DNA from: Nitrososphaerota archaeon | Lineage (GTDB): Archaea > Thermoproteota > Nitrososphaeria > Nitrososphaerales > Nitrososphaeraceae | Assembly (NCBI GenBank): GCA_005877075.1 | Contig: VBPX01000009.1 | Location: forward strand, 23,524-70,502 | Reading direction: 5' to 3' | Length of the DNA: 46,979 nt | In this document: positions 1 through 7,308 of the stretch, piece by piece | How the letters are laid out: each line of letters starts with the position of its first letter | How positions within the stretch are numbered: the first letter of the stretch is position 1 | The notes under the pieces: generated by a model | Told to the model about the DNA's origin: nothing | The model's input: only the letters and a program-made list of their open reading frames with translations | Database searches by the model: none | Made by a program: the position numbers and the translations under genes

Positions 1-696
1 ACCTGAACCTTTGAAGGTATTCAAGGATATTGTATTGTCATTTACATCGCCATTTTTAATGTCATCTACTAATTGTTTCAGATCATTATATTTTTCAGGA
101 ACATTAGCTTTAGCAGGAACATTGGCTTTAGACTCAGTAGGAGCTTTAGCTTCAGTGGGAGCTTTAACGTTAGGATATTTGTTTTTGAAATAGTTAGCAT
201 CATCAAAACAGTGCACTATTTCATTGTCATCAAGATTGTGTCCTATTTTTCCTGCCAGATTTATACAATCTTGTATATTTTTATCGGCTCCTCCATAAGC
301 ACCTGAACCTTTGAAGGTATTCAAGGATATTGTATTGTCATTTACATCGCCATTTTTAATGTCATCTACTAATTGTTTCAGATCATTATATTTTTCAGGA
401 ACATTAGCTTTAGCAGGAACATTGGCTTTAGACTCAGTAGGAGCTTTAGCTTCAGTGGGAGCTTTAACGTTAGGATATTTGTTTTTGAAATAGTTAGCAT
501 CATCAAAACAGTGCACTATTTCATTGTCATCAAGATTGTGTCCTATTTTTCCTGCCAGATTTATACAATCTTGTATATTTTTATCGGCTCCTCCATAAGC
601 ACCTGAACCTTTGAAGGTATTCAAGGATATTGTATTGTCATTTACATCGCCATTTTTAATGTCATCTACTAATTGTTTCAGATCATTATATTTTTC
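1..696. repeat. Direct tandem repeat, 300-bp period, 2.3 copies
   Basis: Positions 1-300 and 301-600 are identical base for base, and 601-696 repeats the first 96 bases before diverging at 697. The period is a multiple of three, so the minus-strand reading frame is preserved. The array runs off the left edge, so the full copy number cannot be seen. Perfect identity implies recent expansion, gene conversion or an assembly effect. Confidence 0.97.
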
Positions 697-795
697 CAAA
701 ACTACTTCTTTCAATGCTTCTACTGGAAGGATATTGCCAACCAAAAAGAACGTTTCAAGAGTAATAATTATTACTACAAGTGATGTTTGTTTCAA
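1..795 (-). CDS. Secreted repeat protein, 100-aa tandem units (C-terminal part outside window)
   Basis: The minus strand is open without a stop from a TTG at 795 to the window edge (265 codons). The first ~25 residues are a signal peptide or membrane anchor (hydrophobic LVVIIITLETFFLVG, then PVEA). Each 100-residue unit has a module starting EKYNDLKQLVDDIKNGD, a ~46-residue module with two cysteines (DC and HC) that begins AYGGADKN, and a Lys/Ala/Pro linker made of KAPTEA/KAPTES and KANVPA/KANVPE sub-repeats. TTG is chosen because a TAA lies four codons upstream of GAACAA in this frame and no ATG or GTG follows. An AT-rich box (about 829-841) upstream fits a TATA element. I recognise no family. 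A disulfide-bearing surface protein is inferred. The first module is shared with the small gene at 3989-4180. Confidence 0.72.
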   Translation of the reverse strand, partial: MKQTSLVVIIITLETFFLVGNILPVEALKEVVLEKYNDLKQLVDDIKNGDVNDNTISLNTFKGSGAYGGADKNIQDCINLAGKIGHNLDDNEIVHCFDDANYFKNKYPNVKAPTEAKAPTESKANVPAKANVPEKYNDLKQLVDDIKNGDVNDNTISLNTFKGSGAYGGADKNIQDCINLAGKIGHNLDDNEIVHCFDDANYFKNKYPNVKAPTEAKAPTESKANVPAKANVPEKYNDLKQLVDDIKNGDVNDNTISLNTFKGSG

Positions 796-845
796 TTGTG
801 TTTGTTCACCATTTTAAAAGTCAAAATCATCATAAATAAATTTTT

Positions 846-853
846 ATGAAATA
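846..853. repeat. Left target-site duplication ATGAAATA
   Basis: The 8-mer ATGAAATA directly abuts the left transposon end (GGTTCTGTTCG at 854) and recurs at 3765-3772 directly beyond the right end. Eight bases is the duplication length known for IS6-family insertion. Confidence 0.7.
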
Positions 854-860
854 GGTTCTG

Positions 861-876
861 TTCGATTAAGGGACAT
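861..876 (+). repeat. Left terminal inverted repeat of the transposon
   Basis: TTCGATTAAGGGACAT is an exact reverse complement of 3744-3759. With the preceding GGTTCTG it forms a terminus resembling IS6-family ends. Confidence 0.75.
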
Positions 877-1008
877 TGATTTGGATTTTTCTAGAAAAAG
901 AGGAGAGTCCATTAACAATTCCTACGATCTACTATGATTCCAATAAATAATACCGTCGGTGTAAATTAGCGGAACATGGTATAATAAGTAATAACTCTAA
1001 AAATAAGC

Positions 1009-1500
1009 ATGGTCGAATTTGATGAAATTCAAAATTGGTTACGTAATTCAGGCATTAATATAATATCAGATGACGATGAGATAAGAAAGTATATACAATC
1101 TCGCCCAAATTACTTACATTTACTCAAGGCTGACGTTCCAAATACTGAAGTCAGTTTCAGAGTGCATTATGAAGACCCCTCAGGAGAAAGTTTCGATATT
1201 AGAACCGCTAGATGTTTTAATCAACAAGATGAAGTAAATTTTTCTCGGTTATCGGAGACTAAAAGACAAAGATATTACATGGATTTAAGAAGAATTGCTT
1301 ATCCCTTTGGACTTAACGTGGTGGTATATCCTGACTCTTATGACGCACATTTTGTGAAAACTTTTTTTGTAGTTGGACTGACTAAACAATATTTCTTCGA
1401 TAGGTTATTCGACTTTATACATGCTTCAGAATTTCTGATAATGGCATATCATAATTTAAGTGGAACGAGTTCAGTGGTTGACCCTAAGGATTTAACCTAG
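1009..1500 (+). CDS. Transposon passenger protein, DUF2299-like
   Basis: 163 residues, ATG start, no signal peptide or membrane segment. The layout is a short N-terminal helix (FDEIQNWLRNSGI), a beta-rich middle, a charged segment (LSETKRQRYYMDLRR) and a C-terminal helical stretch (TKQYFFDRLFDFIHASEF). This order recalls the archaeal family of unknown function DUF2299, but the match is from memory and no catalytic motif is visible. It is the only gene on the plus strand inside the transposon, starting 133 bases in from the left 16-mer repeat, so it is likely cargo. Its role is unknown. Confidence 0.6.
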   Translation: MVEFDEIQNWLRNSGINIISDDDEIRKYIQSRPNYLHLLKADVPNTEVSFRVHYEDPSGESFDIRTARCFNQQDEVNFSRLSETKRQRYYMDLRRIAYPFGLNVVVYPDSYDAHFVKTFFVVGLTKQYFFDRLFDFIHASEFLIMAYHNLSGTSSVVDPKDLT

Positions 1501-1659
1501 GTTCATAAATAAAATTATAATCTTCAATTTTATATTTTTTAATATGACGTTCCCTTTCGAATACCTTAAGTTTTTCCATAACTCAGTGATCAATTTCAGT
1601 TTGATATGAACTAAATTAGATTATTCGACTTGAATTTTGTATTATTGTTAACTATTATT

Positions 1660-1965
1660 TTACCCTTTATGTAATTTCTTTTGCACTCGTCTTTCCCATT
1701 CCTCGTGGTTTAATTGTCCTCTTTCTTCTAGGATTTCTGCTAAACTTGAAATCATTACATCATGTATGTCTAATTCAGATGCAATTTGTTCATTACCTGT
1801 AGATTCTTTCTTTCGTCTAGATTTCAACAGGTAACCTTTTTCTATCAAATATGCTAACACCAGATTACGTATGATTTCCGAATCAGCATTACCTAATTGA
1901 GGTCTTAACTCCTTGTCTATTATATCCCAAGCCCCATCAGGTAATGATACTAATGTTCTTCTCAT
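1660..1965 (-). CDS. Ribbon-helix-helix protein co-translated with transposase
   Basis: 101 residues. The N-terminus has the CopG/Arc-like pattern: a short beta strand (RRTLVSLPD) followed by two helices (GAWDIIDKEL and SEIIRNLVLAYLIEKG). The C-terminal half is charged and probably helical. Its ATG overlaps the transposase stop by four bases (1962-1965), so the two are translationally coupled. RHH proteins of plasmids and toxin systems bind short iterated operators as dimers, and a six-copy TATATC array lies upstream of the transposase. Role as autorepressor or transposition accessory factor is inferred, not shown. Confidence 0.72.
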   Translation of the reverse strand: MRRTLVSLPDGAWDIIDKELRPQLGNADSEIIRNLVLAYLIEKGYLLKSRRKKESTGNEQIASELDIHDVMISSLAEILEERGQLNHEEWERRVQKKLHKG

Positions 1966-2810
1966 TTTTGAATCACCTTTAATTCTTGTTTCGTGTTGTA
2001 TATTTGTGATTGTTGGATCAATTCATTCCATCCTTCAATTTCTAAACCTGCCTTTCTTGCTGGTGTAGTCTTTATTGAAGAATGTTTTCTACAAAAATTG
2101 TAATTGATTACATAACCATCTAACAATTCTCGAGATGATTCGTCATTCTTCAATCCGCGAAAAACCCTACCTCGAGTTTTCAATGTGGAATGAGCGCGTT
2201 CTATTATGTTGTTTGTCTGTCTTGCTCTAATCCCTACACGTCTAACCCACTGGACTCTATTTTCTTTATATCGTGTAAAGTATACTTTTCTGAATGCTTC
2301 ATCATACGAATATGAACCATCAGTAAATAACACTTTAGGTCTCTCTTTTCGTAACGCCTGTTGAAATACTTTGATTGCATTCTCCCTAGTTCTGTCGGAA
2401 GTTAGCAAATGTGCTACGATATATCGTGTATCTTCATCTAATGTTTGCCAGAAATATCTACCATCCTCATTTACTTTAAGTTCAGTTTCATCATGGTGAT
2501 ACTTACCAGATAATATCGGGGTTAAACTTTCAACATACTCTTTTGTAAGTGTTGCATACTTATGAATCCAATAATGAATTGTTGATTGTGATACATTTTC
2601 GCCAAAGATATTATTCACTTGTTCGGAAACTTTTCTCATTGATAGTCCATCATAATACAAATTTAGAGCAGTGACAATGACTTTAGCATCTTTTCTCATT
2701 CTGGCAAAATTGATATTATTATCGAAGTTATGCTCACAATCCTTGCTCACAATCCTTGCAAAGATATCTTTGAATATTGAATCTCTTACCATGTTTAACG
2801 ATGTTTTCAC
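1962..2810 (-). CDS. IS6-like DDE transposase
   Basis: 282 residues. An N-terminal helix-turn-helix region (about 40-95, with SMRKVSEQVNNIFG and SQSTIHYWIHKY) precedes an RNase-H-like core. Visible acidic residues are D107 in HHDETELKV, D164 in LFTDGSYS and E204 in NNIIERAHSTLK, the D-D-E order and context of IS6/IS240 transposases, with the family-typical R-FRGLK after the glutamate. The gene looks intact. It catalyses replicative transposition in this family. The RHH gene overlaps its 3' end, and the TATATC array begins 25 bases upstream of its start. Confidence 0.9.
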   Translation of the reverse strand: MKTSLNMVRDSIFKDIFARIVSKDCEHNFDNNINFARMRKDAKVIVTALNLYYDGLSMRKVSEQVNNIFGENVSQSTIHYWIHKYATLTKEYVESLTPILSGKYHHDETELKVNEDGRYFWQTLDEDTRYIVAHLLTSDRTRENAIKVFQQALRKERPKVLFTDGSYSYDEAFRKVYFTRYKENRVQWVRRVGIRARQTNNIIERAHSTLKTRGRVFRGLKNDESSRELLDGYVINYNFCRKHSSIKTTPARKAGLEIEGWNELIQQSQIYNTKQELKVIQK

Positions 2811-2834
2811 CCTGACAAAATTTACATTCCAACG

Positions 2835-2900
2835 TATATCTCTAATATATCATATCTATATCATAATATAAATATATCGTATATATATCAAAAGTATATC
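2835..2900. promoter_or_regulatory. Phased TATATC iteron array upstream of the transposase
   Basis: Six exact TATATC copies start at 2835, 2846, 2857, 2873, 2884 and 2895, with spacings of 11, 11, 16, 11 and 11. This gives two triplets on one DNA face. The array covers 25-90 bases upstream of the transposase start and must overlap its promoter. An RHH protein encoded in the same operon is the natural candidate ligand (inference). AT-rich promoter DNA could yield some TATATC by chance, but not this regular phasing. Confidence 0.65.
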
Positions 2901-2966
2901 ACGTTGAATATAGTAAAGTATTTAGCTAACGCTTAAGTAATACCTGTAGCTCAAATTATTACAAAG

Positions 2967-3023
2967 TAGACAGGGATTCCCTAGGCCTTCAGGTTGAATA
3001 CCCTAGGGGCGTGCCCCTGTCTA
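2967..3023. other. Imperfect hairpin or inverted repeat
   Basis: TAGACAGGG (2967-2975) pairs perfectly with CCCTGTCTA (3015-3023), and inside it CCCTAGG (2979-2985) pairs with CCTAGGG (3002-3008). It is GC-rich against its surroundings. It lies about 75 bases downstream of the 204-aa passenger gene and upstream of the iterons. It could be a terminator, a structured RNA or a recombination site. No U-run follows on either strand, so a simple intrinsic terminator is doubtful. Confidence 0.6.
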
Positions 3024-3095
3024 AATCAAGTGTAAGAACAGCTGGTAAATAAAGTTCTCAGAGGACTGAATATATAACTGATCATTAGAACATGT

Positions 3096-3710
3096 TTAAT
3101 CCTCTTTAATCATTTGCATAGATAGTTCATGCCATTCAGGAGTAACATTAAGTCTGAATTTAGCACTTGTGGAATATCCATGCAATGTAGTTATTACCAA
3201 TTCAAAAACAAAGTTTCCTGTACTGAAAGTATCTTCTTTTCTGGGAAATTCTTTCCCGTTAAGACTCATTTGAGTTCCGACAAAAGCAGATTTACTTTCT
3301 TGTTCTGAGAATACAATGTTTAGAACTGAAAAACCTGTACGTGCACTAATATCTTCTTTTATATTTTTTTCAGTACTCCATTGCAAAATTTTTGGTTCTG
3401 TTTCAGGATTTTCGTTATCATCACTATTATTTTCTAAAACTCTTAATTTTGCCATACATTTTTCAGCGTAACCACGACCTGTGTTTTCAACAGCAACTCG
3501 TAGATACTTTCTCTTTGCAAGTCTTATATCGTATCGATATTCAAAGTCTTTAATGGGACAGTATGTTTTTGGTTCAGCATCTGGTTCGTAAACTATTCTA
3601 AGTTTTGGTTTACTAAAAAAGGGGCAAGTATCCCATAGCCGAAAAGTAGAGCCAATCTGACCAAAACTGTTGTTGCAACTACAGGAATAAGTTCCAAAGA
3701 CACTATTCAC
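3096..3710 (-). CDS. Passenger protein, N-terminal membrane anchor apparently frameshifted
   Basis: The continuous frame gives 204 residues from a GTG, but its first ~35 residues are odd (SCSCNNSFGQ). The neighbouring frame, from a GTG at 3703, encodes a convincing membrane helix (LIPVVATTVL, then RLALLFGYGILAPF) that would join the rest in frame if the T-run at 3615-3620 had seven bases instead of six. The body is beta-rich (KPKLRIVYEP, YLRVAVENTGRG, FRLNVTPEW), like an immunoglobulin-type or CARDB-like sandwich. The likely ancestor is a membrane-anchored beta-sandwich protein. It lies just inside the right transposon end. Function unknown. Confidence 0.6.
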   Translation of the reverse strand: MNSVFGTYSCSCNNSFGQIGSTFRLWDTCPFFSKPKLRIVYEPDAEPKTYCPIKDFEYRYDIRLAKRKYLRVAVENTGRGYAEKCMAKLRVLENNSDDNENPETEPKILQWSTEKNIKEDISARTGFSVLNIVFSEQESKSAFVGTQMSLNGKEFPRKEDTFSTGNFVFELVITTLHGYSTSAKFRLNVTPEWHELSMQMIKED

Positions 3711-3743
3711 TTTAGATGCCTCTTAGTATTTAAAGTTCGGCTG

Positions 3744-3759
3744 ATGTCCCTTAATCGAA
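3744..3759 (-). repeat. Right terminal inverted repeat of the transposon
   Basis: ATGTCCCTTAATCGAA is the exact reverse complement of 861-876. Five bases (GAGTC) separate it from the right copy of the 8-bp target duplication. Confidence 0.75.
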
Positions 3760-3764
3760 GAGTC

Positions 3765-3772
3765 ATGAAATA
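3765..3772. repeat. Right target-site duplication ATGAAATA
   Basis: Second copy of the 8-mer found at 846-853, at the outer boundary of the right transposon end. Confidence 0.7.
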
Positions 3773-3988
3773 TGTAGCTAAAAATACGGAATAAGACGAT
3801 TTTTTCAATAAAAATCGACTATCACGATATTAATAATTTTACTTTTGTAATTAATGTAAATTTATAATGTTAATTTATGAAAATGTTATTTCCTCAAAAC
3901 TTAAATTATAAATAATATCACTAGCGATATTTACATCATAATATTACATATTCATTTAAGTTATATCATAATGATGCAATCACCGCAT

Positions 3989-4180
3989 CTAAAAATACTG
4001 ACTGAACTTTTCCCAATTGATGTTATTATCGTCTTTTTCTCCATTTTTTATTCCGTTTACTAAATCTTTCATATTATCATAGTTTCTCCAAATTGCTTGA
4101 TCAGCAAAAATACTGATATTATTGACAAGAACAATGATTCCAATTGTTATGATTGTTCCTAGAAATAGGTATGTGTTCAA
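3989..4180 (-). CDS. Small secreted or membrane protein with one repeat-protein module
   Basis: 63 residues from a TTG. Residues about 3-26 form a signal or membrane segment (YLFLGTIITIGIIVLVNN). The remainder, YDNMKDLVNGIKNGEKDDN, aligns with YNDLKQLVDDIKNGDVNDN in the first module of the repeat protein at 1-795, with the same signal-then-module order and the same kind of start. It stops after FSQYF, so it lacks the cysteine module and linker. It may be a truncated paralogue or a stand-alone module. The transposon lies between the two genes. Function unknown. Confidence 0.55.
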   Translation of the reverse strand: MNTYLFLGTIITIGIIVLVNNISIFADQAIWRNYDNMKDLVNGIKNGEKDDNNINWEKFSQYF

Positions 4181-4496
4181 TGCTTAGTTGTTGTACATCG
4201 AATACAATTAAAGACAATAATAAATAAATCTTATCCCATTGATTTTTCAAGTCTAATGGAACTAGAGATGGTTCCTTCGAAACACGTCTTAGGATTATCA
4301 CATCTTTCTCCATTTTCTTGGATTCAAATTTCAAAAATTTCAATTGCATTTGACAAAGTTTTGCAAAATCATGCCATTGTCAGTTTTTTAAGAGCTCTGT
4401 TATCTATTGTATAATTGTGGTAATTTTAAAATGTGTCATCCCTCGATTTCTGTGAAAAACATATCGTTAATTAATGTGATATACTTAATTTTTGAT

Positions 4497-4949
4497 ATGA
4501 CTAGAAAGAAGACGTTTTATGTTCTAATCCTAAGTGGCATTGCATTTATTATAATCAGTACCGCTTCAATGATTGATTCAAATATCCCTCGGAAAGTTGC
4601 ATTAGATAGTAAATTGAATCCTAGTTTAACTGACATTGTTACACCAATAATGAATAAAGGGAGTGTTGGAAAAATTATAATTGACGGATCAAAATTTGAT
4701 TTCAAGATTGAAGATCCAGATAAATCAGTAATTGTATCGGTTACTAATCGATCAAATTATGAATACAATTTAATTGCAAATAAAGGAGGAGAATTCAGAG
4801 TTGAAACAAAAAATACAGGGAACTCAGTACTCAATATTGATGGGGAAGTAGAAACTAAAGCCTCTTATTTGGCCTTTGGGGGACAAATGATGTTACTTAT
4901 AACAGGAATCATAGTCCTTGGTATTGGAATAAAGTCCAAGATTGCATAA
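4497..4949 (+). CDS. Membrane-anchored beta-rich protein, unknown function
   Basis: The frame is open from 4407, but the ATG at 4497 is preferred: it gives MTRKKTFYVLILSG, a positively charged N-terminus followed at once by a membrane helix, as in thaumarchaeal two-helix surface proteins. From 4497 the protein is 150 residues: helix 1 (about 7-27), an extracellular beta-rich domain (KIIIDGSKFDFKIEDPDKS and following), and a C-terminal helix (MMLLITGIIVLGIGI). No catalytic motif is visible. Convergent with pheA. Confidence 0.65.
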   Translation: MTRKKTFYVLILSGIAFIIISTASMIDSNIPRKVALDSKLNPSLTDIVTPIMNKGSVGKIIIDGSKFDFKIEDPDKSVIVSVTNRSNYEYNLIANKGGEFRVETKNTGNSVLNIDGEVETKASYLAFGGQMMLLITGIIVLGIGIKSKIA

Positions 4950-4961
4950 ATTGGTTGATAT

Positions 4962-5780
4962 TTAATTTATTGTTCCTCTTTTATACGAACCAAGTATCTT
5001 AAGAAATGTGCATTTCTTTTCAATTTTATTTAATGTTTTTTTAATATTATCCTCTTCAATGTGGCCTTCCAAATCTACATAAAAATTGTATTCCCAAGGT
5101 TTTTCTTTAATGGGTCTTGACTCTATCTTGGTAAGATTTATTTTATTATAATTAAACTCTTGTAAAACTGAAAATAACGAACCTGGTGTATGTTTTAGTC
5201 CAAAAATCAGTGAGGTTCTATCATTTTTAGCAGGACTCGTTTTTTGGTCAGAGAGTACTAAAAATCTTGTGAAATTGTTTTTCCTGTCTTCTATATTTTG
5301 ATCAAGAATTTTCATATCATAAAATTCGGCCGCATTTTTACTTGCAATTGCTGCAGCGTCAAGAATTTTTTTTTCTTTTATTAGTCTTACAGATCCGGCT
5401 GTATCATAAGTTGGAATTGAATTTAAGTTTCTGTTCTTTATATAATTCCTACATTGTGCTAAGGCTTGAGGATGTGAAAGTACCCTGGTAATTGTAGAAT
5501 TATTTGGCAATGCAATTAAACAATGATTGATTTTAAGAAATATTTCTCCGACAATTTTTTTTTCTGTGTCCAATAGGAGGTCGTATATCTCATTCACTGA
5601 ACCCTCAATTGAATTTTCAATTGGTACAACTGCACAATCAATACTAGAGTCATCTAAAGCATCAAAAATATCTTGAAAGAGTTTCATTGGAACAAGATTT
5701 GAGTTTGGAAAAAACTTTCTCGCAGCAATCTCACTATATGCCCCATATTCCCCCTGAAAAGCTACAATTAATTCTCTCAA
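4962..5780 (-). CDS. pheA: Prephenate dehydratase
   Basis: Converts prephenate to phenylpyruvate in phenylalanine synthesis. 272 residues, a normal length for a monofunctional enzyme. The N-terminal periplasmic-binding-like catalytic fold has FQGEYGAYSE (8-17), VPIENSIEGSV (52-62) and the catalytic Thr in NNFTRF (168-173). The C-terminal ACT domain (about 185-270, with PGSLFSVLQEF and the ESRP motif) binds phenylalanine for feedback inhibition. TTG start: the following MRELIVAFQG is the usual family N-terminus. Confidence 0.95.
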   Translation of the reverse strand: MRELIVAFQGEYGAYSEIAARKFFPNSNLVPMKLFQDIFDALDDSSIDCAVVPIENSIEGSVNEIYDLLLDTEKKIVGEIFLKINHCLIALPNNSTITRVLSHPQALAQCRNYIKNRNLNSIPTYDTAGSVRLIKEKKILDAAAIASKNAAEFYDMKILDQNIEDRKNNFTRFLVLSDQKTSPAKNDRTSLIFGLKHTPGSLFSVLQEFNYNKINLTKIESRPIKEKPWEYNFYVDLEGHIEEDNIKKTLNKIEKKCTFLKILGSYKRGTIN

Positions 5781-5930
5781 ATTATTTATTTAAATTAAAT
5801 GAAGGGTCGATTCATATATTTTTATGTTATTAGTATTGATGTCCCTTCATGGAATAGGCGAACCGATGAGGGGATTGTTATCAGGTTGGGATAAAGTATT
5901 TAATGCTTAAGTCTATTGAATTTAACCTAA

Positions 5931-6932
5931 ATGCAATTAGATCAACAGTATATTGATCCTCTAGATAAACAACTTTTAAATGAGATTCAATGGACCTTTC
6001 CTCTATCCAGTCGTCCGTATCTCGAATTAGCAAGTAAACAGGGTCTTACTGAAGACGACGTGATGGTAAGGATTTCTTCAATGAAACGAACAGGACTAAT
6101 AAGACAGATCAACGCGATTTTTGATACAAGGAAACTAGGATATAAAAGTGCTTTAGTCGCATTTGCAGTTGAAAAAGATAAACTTGATTCAGTCGCGTTG
6201 GAAGTTAATAAACATCCCGGAGTAAGTCACAATTATGAAAGAGATCATGAATTCAACATGTGGTTTACTCTGGCTGTTCCCCCTGATGGAGTTTTAAAAA
6301 AAGATCTTGGAGTTATGGCCTCACTTGAAGGTGTAATTAAATTCCGTCTCCTGCCAACTCTAAAACTATACAAAATTGGAGTAAAACTGGACATGGTAAA
6401 TAATGATCCAGCAAATTTAACTCCTGACGATCAAGTAAAAATGATTGACAAAAAAAAATTTGAGCTTACATCAAGAGATAAAGAATTCATAAGGGAATTA
6501 CAAAAAGATTTGGAGGTAACGTCAAGACCGTTTGATACCTCCGCGAGGAATCTTGGAATCACTGTAGATGAATTATTTAAAAAAGCAAATGAGTATGAAA
6601 GCATGGGAGTAATGAGAAGGTTTGCAGCAATATTGCGCCACAGAGATGCTGGATTTACAGCAAATGGAATGATCGTTTGGAAAGTGCCGGAAGATAAGAT
6701 TGACGAGGTTGGATACAAACTAGCATCTTTTCCTCAGGTGAGTCATTGTTATAGAAGACCAGTATATCCTGATTGGCAGTTTAATCTATTTAGTATGATC
6801 CACGCAAGAACAATTGAAGCCGCCAAAAAGATTGCAATTGAATTATCTAACTTTGTAGGAATCAACGATCATAGGATACTGTTTAGCTCCAGAGAGTTTA
6901 AGAAAGAAAGAGTAAAATATTTTGTAGACTGA
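5931..6932 (+). CDS. Siroheme decarboxylase, fused AhbA-AhbB type
   Basis: 333 residues made of two homologous Lrp/AsnC-like halves: a winged-helix segment and a ferredoxin-like segment each. The first half has SHNYERDHEFNMWF (about 99-112), the second SHCYRRPVYPDWQFN (about 265-279), the signature stretches of AhbA/AhbB and NirD/L/G/H proteins. Those enzymes decarboxylate siroheme to didecarboxysiroheme in the alternative heme pathway of archaea. In many organisms the two subunits are separate genes, but here they are fused. A transcription-regulator label would be wrong despite the Lrp fold. Confidence 0.85.
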   Translation: MQLDQQYIDPLDKQLLNEIQWTFPLSSRPYLELASKQGLTEDDVMVRISSMKRTGLIRQINAIFDTRKLGYKSALVAFAVEKDKLDSVALEVNKHPGVSHNYERDHEFNMWFTLAVPPDGVLKKDLGVMASLEGVIKFRLLPTLKLYKIGVKLDMVNNDPANLTPDDQVKMIDKKKFELTSRDKEFIRELQKDLEVTSRPFDTSARNLGITVDELFKKANEYESMGVMRRFAAILRHRDAGFTANGMIVWKVPEDKIDEVGYKLASFPQVSHCYRRPVYPDWQFNLFSMIHARTIEAAKKIAIELSNFVGINDHRILFSSREFKKERVKYFVD

Positions 6933-7208
6933 TTTAAATTTTGTTCTTCATCAATTTGAATTGATCCTGTCCAATTTTTTGAATTAATTAAAACTAATTT
7001 GTACTCAAATCTTGACTAATTCATATTAATTCCTGAAACATTTCAATCTAATTTGTTACCAAATATACTACGCATGCACTCGATAAAATTATATGATTTC
7101 CAACAAAAATTTACCACTGTTTAGATAGTTTCAGGTACATGATCTGAATCAAATTCTTTGAATATTTTGCCTTATTGATGATTTTCAAAGAAGGATAGAA
7201 ATTTATTA
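6933..7208. other. Intergenic region with no gene seen
   Basis: AT-rich spacer between the siroheme decarboxylase gene and the tRNA promoter. No open frame with coding character was found on either strand. Confidence 0.6.
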
Positions 7209-7217
7209 TTTATATAT
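7209..7217 (+). promoter_or_regulatory. TATA box (box A) of the tRNA gene
   Basis: TTTATATAT lies about 20-25 bases before the first base of the tRNA, where an archaeal TBP site is expected. Confidence 0.6.
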
Positions 7218-7233
7218 TTTAATAGGCTTTTAA

Positions 7234-7308
7234 GCGAAGTTAGCCCAGACTGGTTAAGGTACGAGCTTCCCAAGCTCGGGATCGCGGGTTCAAATCCCGC
7301 ACTTCGCA
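7234..7308 (+). tRNA. tRNA-Gly (anticodon CCC)
   Basis: A full cloverleaf can be folded: acceptor GCGAAGT paired with ACTTCGC and discriminator A at 7308, anticodon stem CGAGC/GCTCG around loop TTCCCAA (anticodon CCC at 7269-7271), and T arm GCGGG-TTCAAAT-CCCGC. There is no intron and no encoded CCA. It reads GGG glycine codons. Confidence 0.93.

Larger units (their letters stand above)
854..3764. mobile_element. IS6-like transposon with passenger genes, 2.9 kb
   Basis: Seen: inverted ends sharing 16 identical bases (861-876 and 3744-3759), an outer left end GGTTCTGTT like IS6-family termini, and an 8-bp flanking duplication. The right end is two bases shorter outside the 16-mer. Inside are an RHH gene and a DDE transposase on the minus strand, a 163-aa gene near the left end, a 204-aa gene near the right end, a phased TATATC array and a hairpin. 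Ordinary IS6 elements are about 0.8 kb, so this one carries extra cargo. The alternative is chance similarity of ends around a smaller IS, but no inner pair of ends was found. Confidence 0.72.

Noticed and set aside
11-606. Plus-strand frames of 60 and 77 codons repeated in each 300-bp unit
   Set aside because: They lie opposite the longer minus-strand frame that is open across the whole array and has a signal peptide and coherent modules; the plus frames are only echoes of the repeat.
4119-4349. 76-codon minus-strand frame overlapping the small secreted gene
   Set aside because: It overlaps the better-supported gene at 3989-4180, has no signal, motif or family resemblance, and its end reads as low-complexity Asn/His.
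5839-5910. 23-codon frame (MSLHGIGEPMRGLL...) just upstream of the siroheme decarboxylase
   Set aside because: Could be a leader peptide, but the length is within chance and there is no attenuator-like structure to support it.
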